Shown: positions 1 to 11,450 of the stretch, one piece after another
How positions within the stretch are numbered: the stretch's first letter is position 1
Layout of the letters: each line of letters begins with the position of its first letter
DNA from: Callaeas wilsoni
Taxonomy: Eukaryota > Chordata > Aves > Passeriformes > Callaeidae
Assembly: GCA_013398955.1 (NCBI GenBank)
Contig: VWPU01012152.1
Span: forward strand, 62,001-126,000
Length of the DNA stretch: 64,000 bases
Direction of reading: 5' to 3'
Notes under the pieces: model-generated
Databases searched by the model: none
Seen by the model: the letters and a program-made list of their open reading frames with translations, nothing else
What the model was told of the DNA's origin: nothing
Translations under genes and position numbers: made by a program

Positions 1-2539
1 AACTTAATTTATACTTTTGCTTGAAAAGGAACACCAAAAGGTATCATTGCACATTGCTTATGTAAGTTCACACTTTTTATTTGTACATATCTATTTTCAT
101 TTCTAGATGTCATTATTCAGGAAAATACCTGATATCAACCTTACATTGAAAAAGAAAAGCATTAAAGGAATCCATCCATGTCGTCTCTGATGTGGATCAA
201 AGGAAATTGTATCCAGTTGGGATAGATGCTAAAGTAATGGAAAACTTGCATGATCTTCAATTGGGTTCTTTATATACCTTGAGGAAGAAGACAGAAGTGT
301 GATTTTGGGAGTAGCAGAGAACTCTGGGGCTGTCAGGAGGACGTCAGGATCTTTGATTCTGAAAATGAATCGATCTTTAAAAATAGACCCTTGTATCCAC
401 ATTTAGCTATTAAAAAAATAAAATCTAAGTGTAATTAAGTTTGTATGTCAAAACTCATCAGATTTTTTTAGCACTTCTTTTTTAGGGCTCAACACAGCTA
501 TTTTTATTTCATCTGACAAATTAAATCTTTGACTTCTACTTCCTTTTTATCACTGAATCTCTGCTAATCTCTGCTTGAAGTATATGCAAGAATATTATAT
601 CTATTCATTGTATTTTCCTTTTCTGGCAACAAAAATTTGCCATTCTATAGCTGAACTTTAGAAGCACTACAAGTATCCATGATCTTTGCATTTATTATTT
701 TTCTGTAGAGTTGTTGTTTTAGAAAGTCAAAGAACTTGAAATGTGTTATATTCTCAAATTAGAAATGAAGAATATAGATGGCCTTTGAAGAAGGAGTTAT
801 GAAGATTTCTGAAAACTCAAAATAAGTTTTTGTGGCCAGATTTACAAAGATATTCGAGACTGTCCTGTTCAATATAATTATTAAAATCAGACCAATATAT
901 TTCATGTAACAGGTTATCTATTAATAGGATGAAGTAATAACCATACCAAATCTTCCAACATTTTTAAATTTGCATTTTTGCTCACGTTTTGATGGATGCA
1001 CATTTGGTCAGAAATAATAATTCTAAGGACTGATTCTGTGACCATTCAGTTATTATGCAGATTGATTCAGTCATTACCATTCAAAAAATCAAAAATAGTG
1101 ATTTTTTAAAATTTGAAGCTAGTATTACTACACTTTTTAGCGTTATAAGCTTTTCTTGTGATTTGGTGTAGCTGATGTAACTTCTCCTGTTGTCCTTCCT
1201 TCTGTGCTGGCCCTGTCAGCAGACTGATTTTTTGGATTGCGGGCTGAGTGTGCCAGTTTGTCAAGAGATAAAGCCACATGTCACTCCAGGATGTGTTAGC
1301 AAGGGTTTTGTATGTAAGAAACAGGAGGTAATTAATCTGTGCTATTTGGAGCTAATGAGGCAGAAACATTGCTCAGATTTGGACATCACGCTGATGGTGT
1401 CTGACACGGTGATGTCACACATGCTGACAAATTTCAAAGGAGAGCAAAATGGAAATGATGACCTGTGACCAAAAGCAAGTGAAGCAAGTTTGTTTAGTCA
1501 GAAGGTTGGAGGAGGCAGGACACTGGGGCTCCTCAGCTGCTCCGTGCCCACGTCCAGCAGGGAGGTGGAGAGCAGCTGCTGCCAACAAAGCCAAGTACCA
1601 AACCCTGGGAGTGCCGAAAGCAGCTGCTGGGCAGGGAGCAGGGACCTTCCTGCCCGTAACTCATGGGAGGGATGAGCACTACCCAGTTTTACAGCTCTCT
1701 GCAGCCCCTGCACTTTTAAACCAAAGCTGTAAGGAACAAACTGACCCTGTGAGGTGTCAGTGTGGAACTGCTGGCTCTGTGCTGGAAAACAGAGCAGTGA
1801 CAATTTATCACTCGGTGACAATAGCACCAGCCAACAAACATTTATGATGGGGCAGATAGTTCTGGATTATGTCACTGCTTTTATGAGTGGATGTAATGTC
1901 ATCTGAGGGAGTTGCTCCTCAATGGTTTGAAAACGTGTTTCCAAAAACTTCAAAAGACCATTTTAAATAATTACATGGACAAAATTTTTTTAAACCAGCT
2001 GTGGGACTGTGTGTAGTATTTGTGAAGTCAAGGTTATTATGGATGCAAGCAAATACCTTTGATAGTATATTTTTTGGAAAGAGTAAGAGCATGAACGCAC
2101 TACAGCAGGCTAAATACATAGGTTATAAAAATTTTTGTTGTTTGTTAAGAATATGTTTGATAAATATCTGTCATAGATAACATCAATATTCTTCAGTCTT
2201 TAATGGCAAGTATGCATTATAGTCTTCTGCCATCTGTTCCAAACCTCTCTTTCACTGATGCTATGAAAAATACAGAAACCCCTCCCCTTTTTTGTTAGAC
2301 TATGGGGGGTTTTCTTCATCTCTTTACAGTTTCATCTTTAAAGTCCCTTGATTATTTTGTCATCTTTTATGATTTCTTCTCTGCTTGAATCTCTTTGTCT
2401 CAACAAAATAAATGCAACAAATAGTTAAAAGTACTAAGCAGTAGAAAGAGGTAAAAAGATTGGAATCAGAAAGGAGAAATAATTGTGTAATTACAATATT
2501 TTGTGTGCAGAATCCAAAGGGAATGCTCCTGCTGTTATA
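1..2539. other. Unique AT-rich non-coding DNA
   Basis: No repeat family, RNA gene or convincing exon is visible. About 1490-1830 is more GC-rich than its surroundings and is open in several frames on both strands, which is what low stop-codon density in GC-rich sequence produces; none of the predicted peptides shows a domain or a conserved-looking composition. The rest is AT-rich with short A and T runs. It could be intergenic or intronic; the sequence does not decide. Confidence 0.6.
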
Positions 2540-2930
2540 GAATGAAATGCTGCAGGAAGAAGGAGGTGTAATATAGAGGAAAGCAGTGAATAAAACAGGA
2601 TAACAGAGCAGGTAAGGGGAAATTCAGAAAGCTTGTGGGAGTTGAAAGAAGGATGGAAACAGCCAAGGGAATGAAGAGAGAACAGCTGACAAATGGAGAG
2701 AGAAGCTGAAAGGGGACTGGAGTGGAGCAGATGGTGGGTGGGGTGGGCAAAGCAAGAAAGTGAAATAGCTGAAAAACTAGTTCAGAGGAGGCAGTAGAAA
2801 TGGAAAACAGCAATATCCAGGGACAACTGAGTATAACGATTGGAGTTGGGAGAATGGCAGAAAAGTGCTGAAGGAAAGTGAGTAGGATCAATTGGTGGGA
2901 GACAACAAAGAATTAATGTTTGAGAAGAGC
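2540..2930 (+). repeat. Purine-rich low-complexity block
   Basis: For roughly 390 bases the plus strand is dominated by A and G (GAGAGA, GGAAAG and GGTGGGTGGGG-like runs) with few pyrimidine interruptions. It is not a clean microsatellite, so it is either a decayed (GA)n-type repeat or a skewed unique sequence. The complementary strand reads as a 118-codon frame rich in Ser, Pro, Leu and Phe, a direct consequence of the pyrimidine richness rather than evidence of a gene. Confidence 0.6.
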
Positions 2931-5900
2931 AGACAACATAATTTCAAGCAGAAGAGCTCTACAAATGGTTTTCAGATCTTTCAGCCAAGTCCTATTTTGG
3001 AGCTGCTGTTGCCACCAGCTCTATAGCTTCCTCTTCCAGGTGCAGGTTATTTATTGCAGAGTTAATAGGGCTTCTGCAACTATTTTCAAAACCTGATTTG
3101 ATCTCCTGTTTGAGATCTTAGTCTTCACAAATTTTACAGGTATTATCATCCATTGTAAAGACAAAGGAGAAAGCTTGTTTACCTTGAATTTCTTAGGACA
3201 AGGAATTCTGAAATGTTAGATCTTCTGTGCGATTCTGTCTGGTTTACTGTACCCCCTCCTGTTACTTGCATCGTAGAGATTTCACATTTCATTTCTTTAA
3301 ATGGGTTAACAACATTTTAATGCTATCTACATTTTCAACTTTAGTAGGTTTTCCTTCATTGCTTTCTTGCTGCTTAAGCAATTGGGTTCAGCGAGTGGAG
3401 ACCCTTCCCTTGACCAGCTCTTTGCAGCAAGGGCAATCCTGAGCACATTAGTGACCAACAAAGCGTTGCTGTGCCAGCAGCTTTGGGAATCACATCACAG
3501 GAAGTCAATCACAGTTGGTTGTGATGCACACAGCTTTATTTCATATGGCAGTTGAAGAGGGATATGTTACATTTTTTAATTGCTCTTGAAATCCAGTGAG
3601 TTGAACTTAGTCTGCAGTCTATCTGTTAGCTGTTCAAGGTTTGGGGGATGTACTTTCATTTTAAACTTCTGTTGTTGGGGTAGTACAGTTATTGCTGAAG
3701 AAAGGAGGAGACATTCACATCACCGATGTCCTACCCATTAAGAAACAGAAGTAAATGAGTAGTTAATTAGGGATTGAGTTATTATTTCTCCCTTGCTTAA
3801 AATGTACTGTGCTAATCTCACCATATCCTTAGAAGAGAGCTTGAGAGGGAGCAGAAAAGGTGAAAAATTCCTCTAAATATAGCTGGGGGAAAAAAAAGAA
3901 AATGTGCCCCAAACTAAGGTGTCCTTGTGTGTGCTAGTCAGGTTGTTGGTATTTGGGATGGTGGACGGTATTTTGCTGTTGCTATCTTGTCGTGGATTCC
4001 CCTGCTCTTTCCTTCTTAAATGAAGCTTTTTAGTTTCATGCAGTGATATTGAATCACGTGGTGGGGAAAAAGTGTCAGCAGCTGTTAGAAATTGTTCAAA
4101 GATATGAATGTCCCTATGTGTCTTCACCCTTAAGTAATGTAATTTTTTGCAGAAATACATAAATTCTTCCTGGTGAAATTCACTTTTCCATGGAAAGGGA
4201 CACTGTCTGAAAAAGTAAACAGTCAGGTATAGAATTTAATACTCTACAGTGATTTTGTTTAATTTTTAATTATTGGTTAATAATTCTTCAGTGTTTACTA
4301 CACAGCTACTTGGAATAAATCAGGTAGTAAAAAAGCAGTACTTCTTTAAAAATATGCTACAGGTAAGATCAGAAAAAGCAGTGTTTGTCATAATTCATAT
4401 GAAATTATGAATTATGTAGAAGAGAAATTCTCGTTGGAGGCTAGAAATTCTTCTTTCTATTACTTTGGTCAGGGATTGAAATTCAACTCCTACCAGAACT
4501 GAACATTATGTTGAAAAATAAATGATCCTATCATTACAGATATTTAAGGTTCATAATTTGCTATTGGACAGTTTTATTTCTATTGCTTTATAGTGTAAAT
4601 TAAACTGCTTTAGGGATTTAAAATGCTTTGGGGTCACTAGGGCTTGGGGTTTTTATTTCTTTGTATTTTTGGCTTACTCTTTCTTTGAGGTACTTGTTTT
4701 TTTCTTGCTTTTCAGTTTTATGAGGAAAAATAGGTAAAAAAAGTAAAAATTTCATCATGGAGTAGCAAGTCTGAAGTCTGATGATTAAACATTTGCACTG
4801 AGTTATTCTCAGAAAAGGAGGGTTTTAAGTGATCTGGTTAAATAACTTGAAGTACTCTGTAGAACAGGAACAGGTTTGTTCCCAGGATTTGCTGCAGTAA
4901 GACTGAGCCCACTGGAACAGACAGTACTGGTGCCTTTGCTGGGCAAAAATGAAACCCTGCAGATCCCAGTTCTTCCAGTGCTGGAAATTGGCTAAAAGCA
5001 GTGAAAAGCTGTAAGCAAAAGGCTGATGGAGCAGGGAAGGGGCACTCTTCCAGCCTCTGCTGCAAACCACATCAGCAATCCTACACTTCACTCAGTGGAA
5101 GATTAAAGTGGTAAAGCCTTGCATTCCCCATGGACTGTCTGGATTTAACTTTGGGATGCAGAGATGCAAATGTTCTTCCATGTTCTCACAGGGTCCTGTG
5201 AGAGTCTTAAATTAAGGTTCTTTTCTGTTAGGGGAATAAGGGGATAGCATTTCCTTTTTTTCAGATCTCTCACATATTATTTTTGCTTGTTTTCATGCAT
5301 GGGGTCATAATTAATAACACTGATATTTAAAGTATTCCTGACTAAACCTCATATGTTCATATGAATACAACAGGTCACGATTCTCAGAATTATTTTTCGA
5401 GGTCCAACTGTCATGATACACAGATCACTTAGTTCACATTCTAAGGATATCTCAGGAACTGCGGGAGGCAACCACTTGCACCAAAACCTGCTAAGATAGG
5501 TGTGGTCCCAGGTTCAATGGAAATGGCTTTTACCATTCATACTCAGAAATGGAAACAGTGAAAAGAGGAAGGAAACAGGAAAGGCCACCAGGACAAGCAC
5601 AAGGAGCTCTCTCCCTGGGTGTTTTGAAGAGCTGTTCAGTGTAGTATAACATTTATGTAAAGAAGCAAGTTTATTCTCTGATATGTGTGATAGATTGGAA
5701 ATTCTTAAATTTTGAAATAAGTCTATTAGCCCTGGTTTATCAAAGGTCTTTCTCTGCACCTTCTTTTCTTCCTTATCCTTTTCACCCCATACCTTTGAAT
5801 ATGTTGGCCAAGTTCAGCTGTTTTGGAAGGGACTAGAGATCTTGGGAGGAATATGTTTTTGGTTTTTTTCTTCTAGTTTATTTTATTTTGTGAGGTGGGA

Positions 5901-8900
5901 GATAGACCATAAGTGCCTCCACTGAAACCAACAATGTAAAGTTGCTTTATTTGACTTGAGAGAATATATATGAAGCGAGACACTGGAAATCAGCCTGTAT
6001 TAGATTACTGCTCACAGACTTATTTCTAACACCTTCTGTCTGCTGTTGTAGGAGGATTGGTTGAACTTCTGGGGCAGTAGAGTTCATGACTCTTCAGATG
6101 ATATTTGCATTCATTTGATTAAGTTATTTTGCAGTCAACCCCATGACTTTGGATTTCAGTGGTCAAATAGTTAATAGCATGTATGCTTAGGCACTCTAAT
6201 TTATAATTTGGCTATGCAGTAGAGGGAACTTGGTGGATGCATGCTCAGATTCTTTAATAATAAATGTAATGCCTCTGATACACAATTCCTATTAGAAATC
6301 AGATTAGGAAAAAGGCTTTGGATGCTCCTGTTTTTAAAGTTAGGAATTGTTATGAAAAATCTCTCAATCTCTGAAATATGTCTTATTAAGACAAAATAAA
6401 CCGTGACAGAGACCAATTTGGACCCTCTCTCTAGGCATGGAAGCTGTATGAAAACACAGCAGAGCATTTTTCTTTCATCAAACACTTCAGCAGCAGAATT
6501 AAAGCAGCTCGAGCTGCCAGAGCTTCTGTTCCATGGGCAGCCCTGCTCAGCAACAGGCCCATGTAACCATCAGGGGGGTCTGGGAGGAGTTTTAAGCATT
6601 TAGCACTTTTATCTGGGGTACAAATGGTCCAAATCCTTGTAAATGTTTAACGTGTATGTAAGATGCCATGTTCTCTATTCAGGCAAGATATTTTATAAAA
6701 CTCTTGTAGAATATTTAATGTAGGAAATACTTCATTTAGTATTCTGCCAAAGAAAGCAATTGCTGGCTGCAAATAATAAAACATACACATGGCTGTTTTC
6801 AAAGATTTATTTAGCTTTCAGGGTATTGTATACCTAAATAGAATGGGAAGTTAGGGTTGGGTTTTTTTCACTTACTGGAGTAATCTTGAAATTCAGAAGT
6901 CAAAGATTCTAGGAAACACTTGAAAGGCTTGAGTATTGAGTCATGTGTAATTGTTGAAGATCTGATGTACATCTGGGCATGTTTTGGACAGTGTTTGCAG
7001 CTCCTCAGAGTGCTAAAATCATGGAGAAGGTGTGAAATAGAACTTGTCACTGCTGAAGACTCATCCCTTCATTTGAAATATTCCAGAAGGCATTTGTTCC
7101 AAGGAAGTTTATCTAAAGAACAACTATTCTAAAGACAGAGTCCCAAACTTTTTGATGTCAGTAAGGAAAAATTCAGAAACCTGGGACAAATTGAAACAAA
7201 GAGTGCATGGACTGACCCAGGTCGTGGCACATTTATCCTGTGGCATTGACATGAAATGTGAGGCAGAGGTTATTTACAACTACAGAATCCCATTGAAAGT
7301 AGGATGCTTTACACAGAGTGCAAATAAGCGAACTTTTTAGAGTTGGTGACTGGGTAGAAAAATAATACGTACCAGTTGTTTCTCTCATTAAAATGTTTTT
7401 CATTCTACACCAGTCATTATTTTATTTGGGCCCCAGAAAATCCTCTTCTTGGAAAGGAAACATGAAAACAGTTACAAGCTTCTTCTAAAGAAGGCATTTT
7501 CCTTAGAGCTTTTGTGTAAGGTAGGTGAGAGGCAGGTTCCCAGGGTTTTCCTGAGGACTTTAGAAAGTCAGTAAAGAAATGCAATAAATATGTTACTACA
7601 CTCTTGTGACTGTATTTTTATTTGTGCAATATAATGTATTCCAGAGAAATATTACTGTAGAGAGAAGTTAAGGTTGCAAATTGAAGGTTCTAAAATTGAG
7701 GGCTGCCATACTGAAACATCACTTTCCTGAAAGCTGTGCCAGGCGGAACCAGGCTTGGGAATGTGGCTGGATGTGTCACTGCTGGCTTTCCTGTGAGTGG
7801 GAATGCTTTAGCAGGTGCTGGTGACTGAGGTTACATTCCTGTTTCCTGTTTTATGTTTCATGACTGGGCATTCAGTGTGTATTACTTCAACCCATCAGCA
7901 TGACTTTAATTAGAATATATTTTGTCCTCTGTTCAGGAAGGCAGGAATGATTTAGAAATATGTATATAAATATCAGTGCTGCTGGCACTTCAGAGAAGGC
8001 TGTCCCTGTGAAGTGCAGGGGTAAGTCTGTGCTGATCTATGAAAAGTGGAAAGTGATGTTCTTGCCAGCTAGTTTGGGGGTGAATGATTTGCTGTGAACT
8101 TTTCAGGGTTTATAATGGTAATCTGTGTTTGAGTTAGGCAAATAAAAATATTGCTAAACTATCCCAAGTGATTCAATTAAATTAAGAAATTAAACGCCCT
8201 TAATGCAGATTCTTTGCTCACCTTGGCAGTTGGCATTGGTTTGAATAAACCAATAGCAGCAGAATCCTGATTCTGGGGAACTTCGCTGAGTGAAGGCTTG
8301 GCCTACAAGTGCAGATTTCTCTGCTCTGATGTGACTTGTGGCTACCTTAAATACTCATTCAGGGTTCCATTTCTATCAGGAAAAAAAAAGTTCTTGTCAA
8401 AAGACTGTATTTTGATTGTATGCAATAGTAAGCCAGGGTGCTTTTTTGGGTAGGAATCTGCTCAGATTGGCCTTGTATTTCCTGATCGTGCTCTTTGTGT
8501 AGGTCTCTTTTCCACAATCACATTTCTATGATCACTATTGCACAGTTAGTGTAGACAGGGCTTTTCTACACAACCCTGCAGCAAAGTGAGCTGTGTGCAA
8601 TTGCTTCAATTTCTGCACCTGCACAGAATAGATATTTATGATCCTCACTGAAGATGTAAAGGGCTAATATGCCTTCCATCCCCTCGTGCTCTTACCTAGG
8701 CAAATGGAAAACTTCCTCCTGTCAGATTATGGATGAAAGAAAATTTAGGTTTTATGGTTAGGGAAGTACCTCTTTCTCACTGTCTATTCTCAGCTCGTAA
8801 GTTTTCCTTTGCATTTTGTGCCTTTGGCATCCTCTTGACATATTTACAATTTTCTGCACAGTTGTGAGGATGAAATGCTAATGTGAAATAAAAGATAGAT

Positions 8901-10329
8901 ATGATGGCAAAAAATAGTGTATTTTTGAGGTGAAAACCTAGATTATTATTAGGTGATACCATTCTTTCCTCTCCTGTTCAATGCTAGACACATTCTATAA
9001 GCTGCTGCCTAAAGCAGAGAGGTGGCAGCACATGAAACTTCTGCAGGGGTCAGAAGCTGAGAATGCAGAATGGTTGGTGGTGTTGAACTGGGCAGGAATT
9101 GGTGCAGTGTGGTTCCTCAGAGGCCTGGGGCTCTGGGCTGCCATTCCTGTGGCACAGGAGCAGCCCCTGAGCGTGGCTGGAGAGGGGGGCTCCAGCTGGG
9201 GCACCTTCGACCAGACCCAGCCCTCTTGGCTCAGGGCAACCAGGCTGCAAATGCAGCTGAGTGAATGACAATGAAACCCTTAAATCCTCCATTTAGGGTT
9301 AACACTGCTGGCCCGTGCAGAAATTACAGCCAGAGGTATGAAAAGGAATGAACGGGCTAATCGGTGGTTGGAATCTAGAGTGAAAGTCACTTACTGCATT
9401 AATAGTTTCTGAAGTGTCTGAACAGTGTTGTTGAAACACTTTACATTTGGCAGAAAAAGATCCTAAAAAACTGGCACAATGATGTAATTATTGATGCATA
9501 CAAACCAATTATCTGTGCAGAGCTGTCATCCAAGGACACTACTGAAGCTGTTGTTGTCAAAATGTTGGTTAAAATCAGTATTGATGCGTTTTCATGTTCG
9601 GTGCTGTTTCCCTGCACACGTGCATTCACAAAATATAATAGTGTGTACACCTAAAAAACAACTGAAAAAACCTGCTCCTGTGCCCTCTCAGGAACTGTTA
9701 AGCTGAGATTTTCAAAGGAATCCAGTGAAACTAGCACTCAGGATTTGTGTCTCAGGGGTAGCACAGTGCTCAATTCCTTTGACACCTTTTCGTATGAGGA
9801 AAGTTTTGGGCTTCTTTTGCTGGATTTTGTTCTGTGCTTGGAACTTGGTCTGCACTGATGAGAGCAGCACTACAATGTCAGAGAGGAGTAGAACTAAGCA
9901 AAACAAATAGCAGATATATTGGGCAATAATATCTACTACTATCTACTCTAATACATTCTTTTGATCTTAACAAAGGCTATCTAATTTTCTAATTGAAAAC
10001 CAGATTTTGAAGCATTTTAAGCCGGGGAAAAAATTCTTATTTGAGATTAAAAGCATCCATCTGGTAAAGGAGGAGGTAGGAAATAACAAATTTGTTGAAT
10101 TTCCAGCTGTTGCTCTTTAAAATAAGAAGCTTCAAGGGTGTCAAGGAACTATAGGCTACAAGTTCAAGGCAGGACATTTTATTTTCCAATTCTGTTTGCT
10201 AGATTTCTTGTCTCAAAACTAAAAAATTAAGTATGTTTACAGCACTACCTTTGTGACTCCTCGAGGTGATGAGTCAGGCTGGCCTCTGGTGGCATTGCTG
10301 CCTCCAGGCCCTGGTGCAGCTGTAGCTGC
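2931..10329. other. Unique AT-rich non-coding DNA
   Basis: I see no transposon, RNA gene or exon here. A 10-bp perfect inverted repeat (CATAATTCAT at 4389-4398 and ATGAATTATG at 4407-4416) could form a small hairpin, but such structures are common in AT-rich DNA. GC-richer islands near 6490-6600 and 9040-9270 are open in several overlapping frames on both strands without any recognisable protein family. Confidence 0.6.
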
Positions 10330-11450
10330 TTATCTCACCTGTCCTTTTCCTCTCAAGTGTTATCACGGGCCAGGGTCCTTAACGAGACTTAACTCTTCAT
10401 TTGGAGCGTGCTCTATTGCTAATAAATATATCCAAGTGTGTTGTTTAATCTAAAAACTGTGGAGTAGCATTTAACTTAATGTGCAATTAGAGTGTGGCAG
10501 TTAATGACATTTACATATTAAACATCAAAAAGTGATTTTTGCCTGTAGCAAAGAGAACTAATCTTAATCATTTATGGAATGCTCTTGCAATGCAGGGACT
10601 CGGCTTTATTGCTGTGATAATGACATTAACAATAGGATCTGGGTCCTGGAAGTTGGCAAGATCTACAAAATGTTATCACTTTGACCTTTGAACTTTATTA
10701 TTAGTAGAAAATATTATTTCATTCCGTAGATTTGCTGTGTGGTCCCATGGCTGGTGCTTGGCTCGTCGGTTCCAGGGTGCTGTACACTTTATTGCTCCCA
10801 AAGGCTGGAGTCCCAGGGCTCACCACAAACCTCCTCTCGTATTCCGCTCACGCTACATCAACCCTCCCCAAATGCTCACATGGAGCAGGGGATGCAATGG
10901 CTGGGAGGAGTTTATGAGCACAGCAAAGGGCTCACTGGCATGGCTGCCTCAACTCCCGCTGTATTTTCTGAAGCTAATGCCAGTGGTTTAATAAGAAATC
11001 AGGAGTGTTCGGCTGCCAGGGATATTCCACGTTTTCCACCTGTCTGTGCTTATCAGTGGGTACAGCTCCTGACCTCAGTGGCTAATTTCTTGTGAATTTG
11101 TGTATTTTGGACAGAAGCAATGCTTTTTGCCTAATCTGAATGCCATTTAATTCCCCCCCAAGGCCCATCAAGTGTAAGGAGCCCGTAAGACTCATTCCAA
11201 CACTGATAATTAACTGCCGGAAACTTGACATAGCCTTAAATTTTAAAATAGATTTTATAACATTTGTAAACAACAGTTAGCAGGAAAAAAGGTAAAATTG
11301 TATGTGTCATTCTGTTTTCTACCGTACACAATTTGCAGTTCAAAGTGAATATATTTAAATGAACTCCCCTGCAGCTACTGTTTACAGTAGCCTTCAAAGA
11401 ATGATGAAAGCTTTTAAATAATGTAGAATATTACATGACTTGTTTTTCAA
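10330..11450. promoter_or_regulatory. Candidate cis-regulatory cluster (possible conserved non-coding element)
   Basis: This AT-rich, repeat-free block carries several textbook transcription-factor motifs. On the minus strand at 10682-10694 is AGTTCAAAGGTCA, a full DR1 site of the type bound by HNF4, COUP-TF or PPAR/RXR. Forkhead motifs TGTAAACA occur on plus at 11265-11272 and on minus at 11379-11386. An NKX2-type TCAAGTG lies at 11168-11174, with homeodomain-like TAAT cores throughout. The second forkhead site sits inside an inverted repeat (11374-11391, 8-bp arms, 2-base spacer). Motif presence is seen directly; enhancer function and conservation are inference. Single motifs are frequent by chance, but the full-length DR1 is less so. 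Confidence 0.35.

Noticed and set aside
2535..2891. 118-codon minus frame resembling a membrane protein
   Set aside because: Its hydrophobic, Ser/Pro-rich content follows from the purine-rich plus strand.
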